From Marasmius tenuissimus (taxonomy: Eukaryota; Basidiomycota; Agaricomycetes; Agaricales; Marasmiaceae), in contig JAQOTA010000054.1 in the NCBI GenBank assembly GCA_029532415.1, positions 3,534,001 through 3,598,000 of the forward strand: DNA of 64,000 nucleotides. Direction: 5' to 3'. Made by a program: the position numbers and the translations under genes. Positions 33,282 to 45,490 of this stretch are shown here, in pieces (the first letter of the stretch is position 1; each line of letters starts with the position of its first letter). The notes beneath the pieces were generated by a model. The model searched no databases. It was not told where the DNA came from and was given only the letters and a program-made list of their open reading frames with translations.

Positions 33282-35309
33282 ATGAGGCCCCTCACTCTCC
33301 TCCTCGCATCTACATCCGTCCTCGCAATGAGGACGAACAGCTGGATTGAATACATGGACCTTCGAGCTCGAGACCTACAACTCGGAATTCGCGCACCGAG
33401 TCCGCCTCTCGAAGTAACGCCTCTCATCGTCTCCGGAGACCCCCAGAACAGAATCGACCTTGTATTCTTCTCGGATGGGTGTAAGTCTATTGATTTCAAT
33501 CACGCTGCGGCTGTCATTTTCCTCAAACCTCGAAAACCCAAAAGATCTCGCCTCCGAAAAGTCTAAATTCCTCAATGACGCCAGCACGTTCGCGAAAGAC
33601 ATCACTACCAATGCAACCTTCCAGTCGGTGCAACCTTTGATGAACTTTTGGGCCGCGTTTACAGCGAGTAAACAGGTTTGTTGTGGTCTAATTATAGTAC
33701 TTTTTTGGCAGATACGCTGACCTGTATTTGGGACTTTAGAGCGGCGTCGGGAAGGGCGGGAAGGCTCTCGAGTACGTTCTTCTTTCGTGTTTTTTTTTCT
33801 TCTCCGGATAGATTCTCATTCTCGTGACTCAAGTACGGTCTATCAACTGTACCGTGACGGTACTGAGCTCCGAGGAGTGTACTCGAACAAGTCGGATGTT
33901 GGATCGGCTGCATGTGCGAGTCTTGGTGCACAGTGCGATTACCCTGTGCTTCTGGGTGAGTTCTGAGTATCTCCCTCTTCCACTCCTACCCAAGCTGAAC
34001 GTTCTCTGTGCAGGAAATGATCCTCTCTATGGAGGTACGCACACTACACACCTCTGTTTTACAACACTAATTCTCCTCTCCGACCGAAGGCCTCGGTGGT
34101 GTCCCAACGTACGCCCTCCAATCCATCATCCTCACAAGCGTACCTTCACTAACCACACCTCATTCAGCATAATTACCGCCTCCCCAGTCAACGGCCCCTC
34201 CATCCTCCGTCACGAACTCGGCCACTCCATAATCAAAATCGGTGAAGAATACGACGGCCAACCCGTCTCAGGCTACTTTGGCATCAACGCCGCCAAAACC
34301 AACGCGACCCCCGTCTCATGGGCTCACTGGCTCACCGACCCTGCCGAAGCTACAAAACCTCGCCGACAGCGCAATGTTATGCCGATTCAGCAATACGCTT
34401 GGGCGTTGCTCAACATGACGACACCTTGGGCGGCTAATTTCGTCTCGTCGGGGACGTTTAGTAGACATTTGGTGAGGATTTCAATATCGGGTGTTCCGAA
34501 GGCGTCGGATTTGAAGGTCGAGGTTGATGGTGTTGATCTGGGGTGGACACCGAGGGATGGGATTGGGATGGATAGGTATTTCTATGATGTGTATCGGGAT
34601 GGGGGATTGACGGGGGGAACTCACGAGGTCAAGTTTACGTTGAGGAACGCGAGTCTGGTAGGGAGTGCACAGATGTGCAGTGTGGAAGTGTTGGAGTTTG
34701 GTGATGAGAATGAGTGAGTGGCCTGGTTTTCTTGATCATCCGGGAGATTCTGGACTTATTGCCTTTCTCCCGATTTTTAGATTCATTGATAAACCGGGAT
34801 ATGTGGGATTGTACCCGACGTGAGTGACCGGCCTATTTTCTCGCGTCGATACACCCTTAATCTCTTGCGATAGGTACTCGTCCGAGAACAAAACTACCTA
34901 CCGCCCCACAAACGAAGGCTGCCTCATGCGCCAAGTCACCACATCTACCTACTGCCCCGTTTGCCTCGAAGGCCTCTGGACCACCCTCCTCTCTCGGGTC
35001 TCCCTCATCGATAACATCACCGAATCCTCCTGTTCTTCTTCTTCCGTAACACTCACAACAAACCTCGTTCCCCTCGCGCAATTCCGCAAACCCAAACCGA
35101 TCTCTGGCGAGACGTACTCGATTCAATGGTTGAAGAACGGAGTGGCCGTGAAGGAGTTTGCCAACAAGACGAGCGTGGTGGTGGCGAAGCCGGGTGGGAA
35201 TGGAAACTATACGGTGGATGTCAAGTTGTCTACACCCGAGATACGGTTGGATAGGAATGGGGTCACTGAGGATAGGGCGGTTCATGTCGTTTCAGCAGCG
35301 TGTACCTAA
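33282..35309 (+). CDS. M64-1: secreted M64 (IgA-peptidase family) metalloprotease
   Basis: Start MRPLTLLLASTSVLA, a signal peptide, so the product is probably secreted. Exons splice (for example intron 33481-33544) to NRIDLVFFSDGYLASEKSKF, PLMNFWAAFTASK, LYRDGTELRGVYSNKSDV, CDYPVLLGNDPLYGG, and then the zinc site RHELGHSIIKIGEEYDG near 34210-34260. The H-E-x2-H pair with the following acidic EEYD is the M64 signature. A C-terminal beta-rich region follows (RHLVRISISGVPK, MCSVEVLEFGDENE, and a final domain with paired Cys CPVCLEG). The short exon after 33740 (SGVGKGGKA) has an uncertain donor. The close paralogue M64-2 lies at 45.5 kb. Fungal M64 proteins exist, but their substrates are not known; immunoglobulin cleavage is not implied. 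Confidence 0.83.
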
Positions 35310-35645
35310 GGAATACTGAACAATTGTCTCTCGTTGTCTCGTTTTCCCGGACTTGCAACCGAATAAATGTACTAGCCTCCGTGCATCGTTCAAGCTGCCT
35401 GGGCGAGATCACTACTCGAACGCCAGTCTTGCGCGCCCCAGGGCATAAGTAGTAAAGTTTGCAAGGTACTCGGATCGTGTGAAACTGTTCCTGCTTCCTT
35501 GGCTCTCTCTCCTCCAAGTCCCTTTCTGAGTTCTTCCCCGCATCTCACGAGCTATTATCATCGAAGATTCATGTGTTCAAGCTTGATTGTGGTTACATAG
35601 GTCAAGAAAACTATAGCAACTGCTGCTCAACCCCCCTAGGACTAC
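35310..35645. other. Convergent 3' region, M64-1 / DUF262-1
   Basis: 336 bp between two convergent stops. Nothing recognised. Confidence 0.5.
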
Positions 35646-37745
35646 TTGGTGGTCTTGGTTGGCCTACCACGGACCCGCTTTGCTCGAGCTACAAGAGTAG
35701 AAACCAGGTCGTCTCCGCCGTCGAACTCGTCCTCTTCGTATACACGCTTCTTTCTCTTTCCCACTCCGGAGGCTGTTTTTCGGCGGTCCTTGGTCGTAAC
35801 ACTCGGTATGCGATTCCCCACACCGGTAGTAGAGGTCCTCACCACCTTACAAGTGGAATCCTCCGATTCTACCTCCGATAAACTATCCTCGCTTGTGTCT
35901 GTAAGGGCCCTCCGCTTCAGTGCACCTTCCTTCCTGGAAGCTAATCCGCTAGAGCTTGAAGAACCTGGAACAGGGCTTCCGGTCAACATCCTGGATCGCT
36001 TGGCAAGGTCCTCAGCAGCCTTGATACAGAACTGCTGGGCTAACTTCAGCATCGGAGACCTCATCTTGAGACTGGAGTTGCCATCCCTCAGGTTTCTACG
36101 CATGGTTTCGCCCAGCTGGCTGAGGGTGGGGTCAGTGGCAGGACGTGAGGAGAGTTGTGTTAACTTGTAGACGAGGAAAAAAGTTCCGATCACGTCGATC
36201 GGGGATAGGGCCTTCAGCTTGCCGTTATGAACGAACGAGACAAATGGTTGATTGAGCCTAAGGAGGAGGTAGTCAGTACCCAGAACACTCGGATGAGACC
36301 CAGAATAAATCGTACGCAGACGTGGTAAATAGGCGAGTCATAGTTTCCAGGGCTCTGATAACTCGGTTCTGCAGTTTCGGTGGAACAGGAACACCATCCG
36401 AGGGCTCTCCGTCATCTTTGCCGCCGCGCGGTTGCTCACCCAGCCAGGTTGCCAGGGTATCCGAGTGAACTAGAGGTAAAGTAGGCCCCTTGAAATCCCA
36501 CGTTGTGGCATAATATACCGACAATGCGAGGATATGAAAATCCCGGCAACGCGAGCGATTCCAAGGGATGGCAGGGTTTCCGAGTTTTTCTGGCACCATG
36601 AATTGCGTCCTCAGTTTCTGTATGAACCTGACTCGAGGGGTAGAAATGGCTTGAAGTTTCTCTGCCGCGGTGAGAGGAACACCAAGTTGAACCCTCTGGA
36701 AGCATTAGGTCCAAGGTTAGTCCCGCCAAGGGTCGCATTTTCGAGAAGTTTGCCTTCACCTTGAAAATATCACGTTCTTCTCCGTAGGAAACCTCCTCAT
36801 ATTCTACGCACACCATGGACCTGTTCTCGAAGCTTCTCTTCATATTGGCAGGAAGGAGATACTTCTTTCCTCGACCTGGAGGCCATAGGAGATCGGGATT
36901 ATTTTTGAACCAAAGCAAACGACCTGTTGCCCTAGGGTAGAGATAGAGTCAGTGACACCTAGTGTAAATATCCTGAGCCGTAGAGACAGCTTCGCGGAGC
37001 GCTTACTTGTCTTTATCTGAATGAAAGAGTAAACATATATTCAGATACTAAGCCGCTAGCATTAGTAGGAAATCAACACGACAACTTACAAGGGATCGTC
37101 CCCTCCAAAAACCTGCAAGAGAAGACAGGCTATGAGGACGTCGATAATGAGACTCGCACGAGATCAACGTACAACATAATCGCCGTCAACCTCTGTTTGC
37201 CATCTATGCAAACCCTCGTCTCGTCAATCTCATTCTCACGCTTCCGGATGGCTTGCCAATCGAGCTAAATCAGTCGGTGTTCAACCAATTAAGATAAGAC
37301 ATAACTTACAGAGGATGATTGGCGGGACATAGTGATTATTGAAAATGGAGTCGATAAGGAATGATTGTTTTTCTTTCGTCCAAACCACGTCTATACAAAC
37401 GAATGAGTACTTCATTATTCAGCGAGCTACAGAGTCAATCACCTCTTTGATACTCAGCGTTCAGGTCAATGAGGTTGTCCTTTAGCTGCTCTGAGGTCAT
37501 ACGGGTAAGCCTAGGTTAACGATATGAGGAAGAAAAGAATTGGACGTACTATATACCCACTCCAGGGAGTAGGCTTGGCTGCGCGGCTTCTTGATATCCC
37601 TAGTCACGACGTAGTCCAAGACTTCAACCGTAGCTGGGGGGCATTTGGCAGGTTTCTCTTTGGGATTGAGATCGTCCGATAGATTTTCCTCGTCGTCCTC
37701 GAGGTCTGGGTGATAGATCTCGTCGTCTTTGAGGGAAGTCGACAT
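35646..37745 (-). CDS. DUF262-1: DUF262-domain protein with AT-hook end
   Basis: Multi-exon gene read right to left. It starts MSTSLKDDEIYHPDLEDDEE. Downstream exons carry the DUF262 hallmarks: the sequence around 37190-37250 reads VCIDGKQRLTAIM (the D-G-x-Q-R-L-T motif), then WFKNNPDLLWPPGRGKKYLL, VCVEYEEVSYGEERDIFK, FMVPEKLGNPAIPWNRSRCR and PIDVIGTFFLVYKLTQ. DUF262 is the N-terminal domain of GmrSD-type bacterial restriction enzymes and belongs to the ParB-like fold. In fungi the family is expanded and unstudied. The C-terminal third is Ser-rich and basic and ends VRGRPTKTTK, an AT-hook-like core, suggesting DNA contact. It is the paralogue of the gene at 48-50 kb, in opposite orientation. 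Confidence 0.78.
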
Positions 37746-38539
37746 ATTTAGCTGATATGCAGGAGAGAGGGAGATGGGGGGCGTGGGTTGGGGGGGAGAT
37801 TATATATGAAACTGCTATCCAATCGCCAGAACCTTCTGGATCTCAAATCAGATCACGGATTGCCTTCAGTGGAGAGACAGACTCATTGGACGCGCCCTTG
37901 GATAGAACGATAGAGACTATAATCCAATATCAACGGTTCCGAAAATAACGTCAGAGTCCAAAGATCGGCAATTGTAACAAATCCAACGAACGTGAAATTT
38001 AGAGATGAGTTGTATCGGCAAACTCCGAGGGTGAGTCCCACGATTGAGTTGTCTTGGCTCCTGGAATCGAGATACCAGAAAGTCGATTGAGAACCTCCAT
38101 TAGTAGAAGAGGAGCCTAATGGGGCGCCCTCGTGCCACGATACAAGGGTTCAAACAGGACTTCACTGTCATCTAGCTTTTGCATCGCTGTTCGGAGGTCG
38201 TCCTCCGAGAAACGAGCCCGTTCGTTTGGGTCCGGACTAAACTCGAGCGAAACTCAAGTACTCAATAATTGACCACAATTCGCAGGCTGTCCGACAGCAG
38301 TCCTTGAACTGTAGACTAATTCGAACAGACCGTCTGCTTAGAGCTAGCTAACCAGTCTGATTTGTACCTGATTTGGGAGCGTAAATCAGCGCGAAGATGG
38401 AAACATGAAGAGCTTCCAGCTCGCAGATCCCGGCCTCAGGGCTCCAATAGAATTCCTGGGCCAGATAGCGTTTCCAATGAGGTCTTTGACGCATAACGCA
38501 AAGCCCACTGGCAGGATTACACCACTCACCCTGATGTTA
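37746..38539. other. Region upstream of DUF262-1
   Basis: About 0.8 kb without a gene: the presumed DUF262-1 promoter, then sequence of unknown origin up to a MITE. Confidence 0.45.
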
Positions 38540-38780
38540 CAGCTGTCCCAATAATTGTAGAAAGTTTTGCGGTTTCTCGTGCTCAGAATTTTTGTTTAGT
38601 GAACAAACAGAATATGACTCAATTTGGTATGGTCGCGGTACTAGAGGATGTTAGGCCCCACCAGCACCCATGGAGCTCATTCAGTTTGCATTCAGTAGGG
38701 GATCACATTGTGTTTGCACACTAAACAAAGATTCTGAACACGAAAAAATGCAAAACTTTCTACAATTATTGGGACAGCTG
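38540..38780. mobile_element. 241-bp hairpin MITE with TA target duplication
   Basis: Terminal inverted repeats of about 70 bp leave only a short centre, so the element would fold almost completely. The ends are CAGCTGTCCCAATAATTGTA and TACAATTATTGGGACAGCTG, flanked by TA on each side. The sequence on both sides (CACCACTCACCCTGAT and ATGGGAACGGCGATCA) occurs uninterrupted at 40510-40556, which is the empty site. No coding capacity. Confidence 0.85.
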
Positions 38781-39037
38781 TACTAAGTTGATATGGGAAC
38801 GGCGATCAAGAATGCATCTCAGAAGTAGAATAGTATCGGGAATAATGAACCGAACATATGAGGCTGTATTTTCAAATGACTATACAAGGGTTCTGAACCC
38901 CCGGTATGGGAAGTGCTGTCTCGACCCCCAATTTCCAACATCAGAATGAGGATTCACGCCCGGACGGCCGCCCGGGCTTGAGGACCTTGAATATCTCGCC
39001 GTAGATACCTTCAAAACTGGGTGCGTGAACGGTGGCC

Positions 39038-39265
39038 TCAAATTTCAATGGCGTAGACTGCATTCAGATCAGAAGCTGGTTGACGTGAGAATAACAGTAA
39101 GGTTACTGACCAGTGAACTTTGAGATGGACTTGTTGATCAGGTCGATACGAGAAACGCGAAGTGTCCCTTTCCAGTTCATCTTCAAATCTGAATGTATCG
39201 GTGCATTTGTGTCCTGCAAGAACCTGGCCAAGAGTGAGACTCAAGGTGAGCCAGAGATTAAGCAT
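39038..39265 (-). pseudogene. M64-2-like N-terminal stub
   Basis: Read on the minus strand it begins MLNLWLTLSLTLGQVLAGHK, then CTDTFRFEDELERDTSRFSY and RPDQQ, matching the first 50 residues of M64-2 (45491) residue for residue except a few changes. It then runs into unrelated sequence and a stop. The matching continues upstream: 39290-39400 is the reverse complement of 45362-45480. It is the truncated M64 member of the inverted duplicate block. Confidence 0.85.
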
Positions 39266-40239
39266 GGACGACAGGTCAATTCTTAAGTGCTACAGAGCCC
39301 TCGTTTGTCGTGGTAGGGAAGGTAAAAAAACTGGGAATCGCCTGACTCTGAGGTGATGGTGGTTCTCATGACGGTGAGGCGTGAGAGACATGCACCGAAC
39401 CTGGGTTTCAGCTGTTTTCCCCTCGGAATTTACGAGGCTGACCAATTTATCCCCACTCCGCAGATTTCTATGCTTTCCGTCAGTCGACGCGGTCATGCTG
39501 CGATTCTCTGTGGGCGTGTTATGTGTCCTCACCGTGGGGTGGGACATCTTGGTCAGCCTAAAAAGTTTGCGAACGGTCTCGAACTACTATTCTGTCACAC
39601 GATGTGCGATGGGGGGGGATATGCAATTAAGTTTTCCAGATGAGGGTGTTCCCGCCGTTCCCTTGCCTCGGGAATTTTTTTCAAGCAAATTGTAGTACTC
39701 AAGGCCTTGTAACTATCACCATTAGCATGGAAGCCCAAAGGAGCACGAATGAGACCTGAAAAACATCGGAATTTTGGGCGTGATGCGAGCGTGACAGTCC
39801 AGGAACCATGTATTGATGAATGGGACTCACAGGGGAGAGTACATAATCATCTTGAGATAGATTAGTGGTGTCTATCTGCCAAAATCTAGAGGGTTAGGGT
39901 CAAGAGAGCGAGCTCGATGAGGGAAGGAGGATGGGAGGGAACTGAAGTAGCGGCGTAAATGAGCCCGTGAACCGATCACCATCAAGGGATATGACATAGC
40001 TGCCGCTCGTGACAAACCGTGACCCAAAGGGGTCGCAGTTCTTGTTCCCGCCTCGGTCATCGCCCGACACAAGGAGGGGAGAAGGTAAAAATCCCAAAAA
40101 ATCAGGTTAAGCATTCTTCCATATATCGAATGCTTCTTTCATAAAGAAATTACGATAGGTGCTTTACAGGAGTGGCGGAAGGAAAATTCCAAAAAAGTTG
40201 CAATTCCCCCCCTAGAATAGTATGAAAACAGCTGTAAAG
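39266..40239. other. Inner part of the inverted-repeat region
   Basis: The first 130 bp are the arm shared with 45.36-45.49 kb. The remainder holds no gene; two short frames at 39353-39695 overlap in different frames without motifs. Confidence 0.45.
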
Positions 40240-40495
40240 CCCTACAAACCCCTACAGACTCCGAAGATCTTGCCTCTGAAAAGTCCAAAACGATGTCAGC
40301 GCGTTCGCAAAAGATATAGCTACCTACCAATGCAACCTGTGATGAATTTCTGGGCCGCGTTTACAACGAGTGAACGGCCTGTTCGTTGTGTCTAAGTATA
40401 GTATTTCTCAGGTGGGCACGCTGACTTGTATCTGGGACTTTAGAGCGGCGTTGGGAAGGGCGAGACGGCTCTCGAGTGTGTACGTTCTGCTTTCA
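40240..40495 (+). pseudogene. M64-1-derived fragment
   Basis: Matches 33540-33790 of M64-1, including exon 2 pieces (SAFAKDIAT, MNFWAAFTTSE), the following intron (GCACGCTGACTTGTATCTGG, GACTTTAG) and the short exon (AGCGGCGTTGGGAAGGGCGA). It has several indels. It is in plus orientation, so its source is the M64-1 side rather than M64-2. Confidence 0.8.
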
Positions 40496-40708
40496 TCGGT
40501 CACTATACATGTCAACACCACTCACCCTGATTACTTCAAATGGGAACGGCGATCAGACTAGATCTCAAAAGATACAAGATTTGGAAGCCTGTGGTTCGAT
40601 TTGAAGCAGGAATGCTGTTTCAACCCCATATCGCTGCATCAGAATCTCAAAATCATTCGTAAAAATACATTGGGTGATTACGATCCTCTGAAAACCTTAG
40701 ATCCAAAT

Positions 40709-43700
40709 CTATCTCGAACGATGAGATGTTTTGAACTCGCCAACACTCTCAATATAGGTCGCTCCACGGACGGTTTGTTGCCCATCGTCACCCGAAGGAT
40801 GTTTCTCGACCAAGGTTGGTATAAGGTTGAGTATAACCTCGTATTCATCCTTATCCTCGTTGAGAACCGTTGCCCAGTACCGGCTAAACTGGGAGAACGC
40901 TGGTTTCGGCCCCAGAGCCTCAGTCGCCTCCTGCCACGCCTCGGAGACGTCGAAGGGCAACTTCTCGGACTGTTGCTCTAAGACAGCTTTGAACGCGGCC
41001 GCAGCCTCTTCACTAACCCTCCTGATGCGTGTCGGATTCTGCGAAATCATATGAATGGAAAGTTTCGAGCGTATCTTCGAGGAGGGGTGAACGTGCGACA
41101 TGAACAGCGCCTTGACGTCCGCCATGGTGACTTCTTTTGCGGCCTCCGCAGAGAATTTACCTACATATACAGGTGTATTAAGCCCAGTCAAATAAAACGG
41201 TAAGTCCACTGAGTACGCACCGAAATCAAAGTCCAACGCTCCGTTCCACTGATGCAAATCATACAACATAGCAGCGTCTCCAGGATTCTTCGGATTCGTG
41301 TCCCAGCCTCCTCTCATCACTTGCTTCAAATCCTTCACAGAATCGTCTTCCAAAATTTCGAGGAACCCTTTCACGTCATCCAGTATTGTTTCGAGCTGGG
41401 TCTCCAACACGTCAGGCGTGCGCTCACTTTGTAAAGAGATAATGATCCCTTGGCGCGCTTTCCCGTGCATGCTTAATAGTTCGCACCGCACGTCTCGTCC
41501 GATCTCGCTGAGAGCGTTGGCCAGGGACATGTATAGAAGGCGTGAAAGGAGCAGTGCAGTGGCGTCTTGTCGGCGGTCGGTTATGGGTCCGAGTTGGAGG
41601 TAATACGTCAAGGCCGATTGTCGTTCGTCGGGTTTGATGACTTTCTCGACGCGGACAAAGTTACACCCTGTCGCGTATTGAGTTGAACAGTCGGCGATAA
41701 AAATGCAAAAGGGAAGGAGGAAGTACCTGGAGGTAGAAGTAGGGACTTTGACTCGAGCTCGGTAAAGGATTGCTCGGCACTGGTGAACCCTGTCTCAATC
41801 ACATCTGCTACTTTATTGATCTCCTGGAGGCGTTTCAAGGACATGTCAGAGTAAGCTACAAGGGAAGGTCCACGCCTCACGTACTTCATCAGGAGTGTTT
41901 CCGTGCACAAACACCAACATTCGTGCGTGAGATACCAACTCATTCCGAAAGTCAAGTAATTCTTGAGGTGTGATTGGGACTACAAACCCACGCGTCAGCA
42001 CGAATGACCCATTCGCAGGAAATAGAGCAGGAGTACACATACCATCCACCTCCTTCGCGATCTCCTCAACAGTCCAGTCGTTCTCAGCCATCAGGTAGAG
42101 TAAATACTCGTCCGAAAGCGCACGAGGGGCTCGAACCATACGACTCAAAGTCACCGCCCGCATCTGTCTGTCCATCAGTATGCTTGGCTCGAAAGTCGAG
42201 CAGAGAGCGGCACCATACCAAGTGTGTCGTCTCCTCCAACTTCTTCTCATCGACTACAAGGTTCCTCGCTCGCTCCAAAACGCGCTCGATAACCAGGGGG
42301 AGCGTATCAATGTACCCATAGAACGCGAAACGGGTGCCGTTCGTTGTGGGTAGTATCGTGTACTGATGACCGGCTAGGAAGGCTGAGTAGGCGGTTCCGA
42401 CCAGAGTATCCTGAACGATCTTCCCAAAGAACCTGGGTAAACGAGCATGTCAATCCAAGTCGTCCCCGAAGAGAACCAACAAAGCTTTACGGACATATTG
42501 AGGACCATGTTGCGGAGGGTACCAGCTGCACTAGGGCTTGAAATGGAAAGGGGAGAGTTGGTGTGAAGTTGATAATCGATAGAACATGATGACGCACCTT
42601 CGGATATCAATGACAACAGAAGTCTTGAGGACGTTGGCTTTCAGGCGCCATAAGGTCATTAGGAACGTCTCCTTGATTTTCTCGGGTCTGGTCCCAGGAG
42701 GAATCAGCTGAAAGGCAAGAGCTTAGATATAACTACACTGGTGGGCAGAAAGAGATAGGCTACGAACCTGTGCGTCATTGTAGAACTTTGTCGGCAGGAA
42801 CTCGTTCGGGCCAGGAAGAGAGAATTCAGAGTGGTCCCTCGGCGTATTTGCCTGACATCGCGTGTTCGTCAGTCCGGTAATGGACCTCAAATGGATAGGC
42901 CTACCTCGGCGATGAACTCGGAATCAAACTTTTGTCGTCTGAACGGCGTTTGACGCATCGGCTCCGCCTCCCAACCCTTGTCTTCCTTCGCAAAACCCAC
43001 CTCCGCATCCAATCTATCAAAGTCCTCCTTCCTTGCGCTGAGGATAACTCTCGCGTTCTCCAACCTCGTCATCTCGACGTAAGACTGGAATTTCTCCTGT
43101 TCTCCTTCCCCGAAGACTTCGCCATCCGATGTCTTGTATTCGTTACCCCACTCCCAGTTTGACCTAGGCGCAGCGAGAAGCAGTTCAGGCGGGTACGGAC
43201 GCTGCATGCTCTCCGCGATATACTGGGCGTGAGGTTCAGGAGGGTGGTGGTCCGAGAATCGGAAACCGAGCGACATAAGTGTAGCGCAGTCTCGCTGGTG
43301 ATAAGGATCCAGTGGGCTCTTACTCCTCAAAAAGGCGAAGAAGTCGGAGATGGCCAATATGACGGAGCGGAATTTCACTGTAAATTTGTCGTCGGTGCGA
43401 TGAAACGCCTTAAGATAGTAACGTAGACTTACAGAATCCCTCATTGGTCAAGTCTACTGTGAGTTCTAGAGTATCGATTCCTCGAGCGATGGTGCGGGGT
43501 GCGCATCGAAGCGCTGTGATCCAATGTCGGCTCTCCAGATACGAATGCAAAGAGCCTTGGCGCTTCTGCTCGACCAGCAAAGAGAACAGCAGGCCAGGTT
43601 TGTGCCTCCACAGACTTGCTTGGTTCTCTAAAGCGAACGTCATTTGAAGTTGGGGTATGTCGGCCCCTGCTTGTATCATGACGAGTTGCTGACAAAGTCT

Positions 43701-44887
43701 CAAATTAGTACAAGAAATATTCAGAAAGATCAATGGGCTTGGATTCCAACGTACTGCAACCTCTTCAGGCCCAATTGGATGGTCTTTGAGCGTAGGCAGG
43801 GAATCGGCATTTCGCTTTCGGATAGGCGAGAAGCGTGCTGCCACATATTCTGCGAGTTCATCCAAAGACTCTTCGTCCAGGTGTTAGCCAGACGGTAACA
43901 AATACGAACAACACTCTACACACCTTTACCGACGATGCACAGATCCATTCGACTGGAGCAGTACTCCCTCTCCCACCATCCTACGAGTCTCCTCCTCATT
44001 TCCTGTAGTAGCGCACTATCCTCGCATAGCTCCGCGGCGTCCGCCTCCGGTTTGTTCGCCAGCTTCCGTACTTTCCCAAGCGCATTCTCGGCCTTGGGTT
44101 GCTTGAGCACATGTCCGTTCTTCGAAATATGCTTCAGCACCGTGAGCACACGCAGCGACGCGTCGAGCGGTTCGTCAGCGCGTTCGCTGATTATGGCCTT
44201 GAGTTGTTGTTTGAGAGATTCTATTGGGAACAACGGGCAATGAAAGAGTGCTGAAAATCGAGCGAGAGCTTCGGAAAGTTGCGACGATGCGACGCTGCAA
44301 TGATAGGTCGTATTTGAACCGTCGGTATCTGCATTGAACTCGCCATGATTCTTTGAGAGGAACTTTGGAAGAAAGATTTAGGGTTGGAGAAATGACATGG
44401 CAATTCCACATACTTCGATGAACTCCTTCTCCTTTGGAAACTCCTTCGTGCCCTAATGAACATAATGGTTCAGCCATGAGTAGCTTAGACGTGTACTGAT
44501 TCACGCACCAGGTACAGCAACCGATAGCACAGCAAAGTCAGACTGGGAGTATCATCCTGCACACATCGTCAATACGAACCAGAACCCACACATCTAAACC
44601 CCTCCTACCGGATCCGACAGATGCCCAACAGCGACATTGAGCGTCACAGCAGCTTTTGTCGCCCTGGAATCATGTACCAGCGTCGCCTTGAGCCCATTCT
44701 TCAGCTTGATAATCCGATATTCTCTCTCATCCATCTCAGGCTTCTCCACTGGCAAAGTAAACATGTCGTATGTCGGTACTCCATCGTGCGCAGACTTCAC
44801 TCGCTGCCATTGAGTCGTTTCGCCTTCGCCTTCAGACATTTGGTCGGTTGCTGTTGCTTTACGGGAGATGAGAACCAAGGGAACCAA
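40709..44887 (-). CDS. M16 insulysin-like protein lacking the zinc motif
   Basis: Large multi-exon gene, about 1,000 codons, with the full-length architecture of insulin-degrading enzyme/Ste23. The N-terminus reads YRIIKLKNGLKATLVHDSRA and VAVGHLSDP. After an intron, DDTPSLTLLCYRLLYL is joined to GTKEFPKEKEFIE. In active M16A enzymes this stretch holds HFCEH; here it is LLCYR, so both zinc histidines and the catalytic Glu are absent. Later segments are well kept: FALENQASLWRHKPG, YIAESMQRPYPPELLL, MRQTPFRRQKFDSEF, FYGYIDTLPLVIERVL, YLQLGPITDRRQDATALLLS and GKARQGIIISLQSERTPDVL. The frame is open throughout, arguing for a retained non-catalytic role (peptide binding or partner of an active M16) rather than decay. 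The start could be the M at 44887 or the later MSEGEGE. Confidence 0.82.
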
Positions 44888-45490
44888 TCATCGTGAATGA
44901 CATCGTTGATTCGTTATAAAGCCACTGCATGACCTTCCCAGATGATCGCTGCCGCAAACAAGGACAAGAAAATGTAGGCGGGTGAGAAAGGCCCGCAAAA
45001 GATCCGCGTGCCGCCGTGTGCGATGCAAAAGCTGAGATTCAAATTCTTACAGCACTGGTGCCCTATTACTTGTCCTTTCAACTTTCATGATTCATCACAG
45101 CAAGATCAGGTTCGCATATGGGATTCCTGTGATGATTTCTGAATATAAGTACGGGAGAACGGAAAAGATGGGTCAAATAAATGGAGATAGGAGGGTTGAT
45201 GGGAATAATTCTGGCTAGAGAACGTGCGCAACATCTCACTACCAAGTCGTATTATACTCACGTCTCGAGTCTAGGTCCTCACATTACAGAAGCAGGAGTG
45301 TCAAGCAAACAGTCGTACTTGTGCGACTGCGACTAACTTGCAAATGCCCCCAGTCCGGTCCATGTCTCTCACGCCTCACCCTACTTCACCGTCATGAGAA
45401 CCACTATGACCTCGAGCGATTCCCAGCTCTCTTACCGTCACTACCACGACAAACGAGGACTCTATAGCACTCAACAGCCAACCTGCAGAC
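44888..45490. other. Divergent promoter region, M16-like / M64-2
   Basis: 603 bp. The part from 45362 is the right arm of the inverted repeat with 39.3-39.4 kb. No gene. Confidence 0.55.

Noticed and set aside
33740..33860. M64-1 as a pseudogene because of the unclear short exon
   Set aside because: A splice (donor in CTCGA/GTACGTT, acceptor ACTCAAG) restores the frame, and all other exons are open.
35646..36170. 174-codon plus-strand frame
   Set aside because: Antisense to the last exon of DUF262-1, whose frame is supported by the paralogue at 49.5-50.1 kb.
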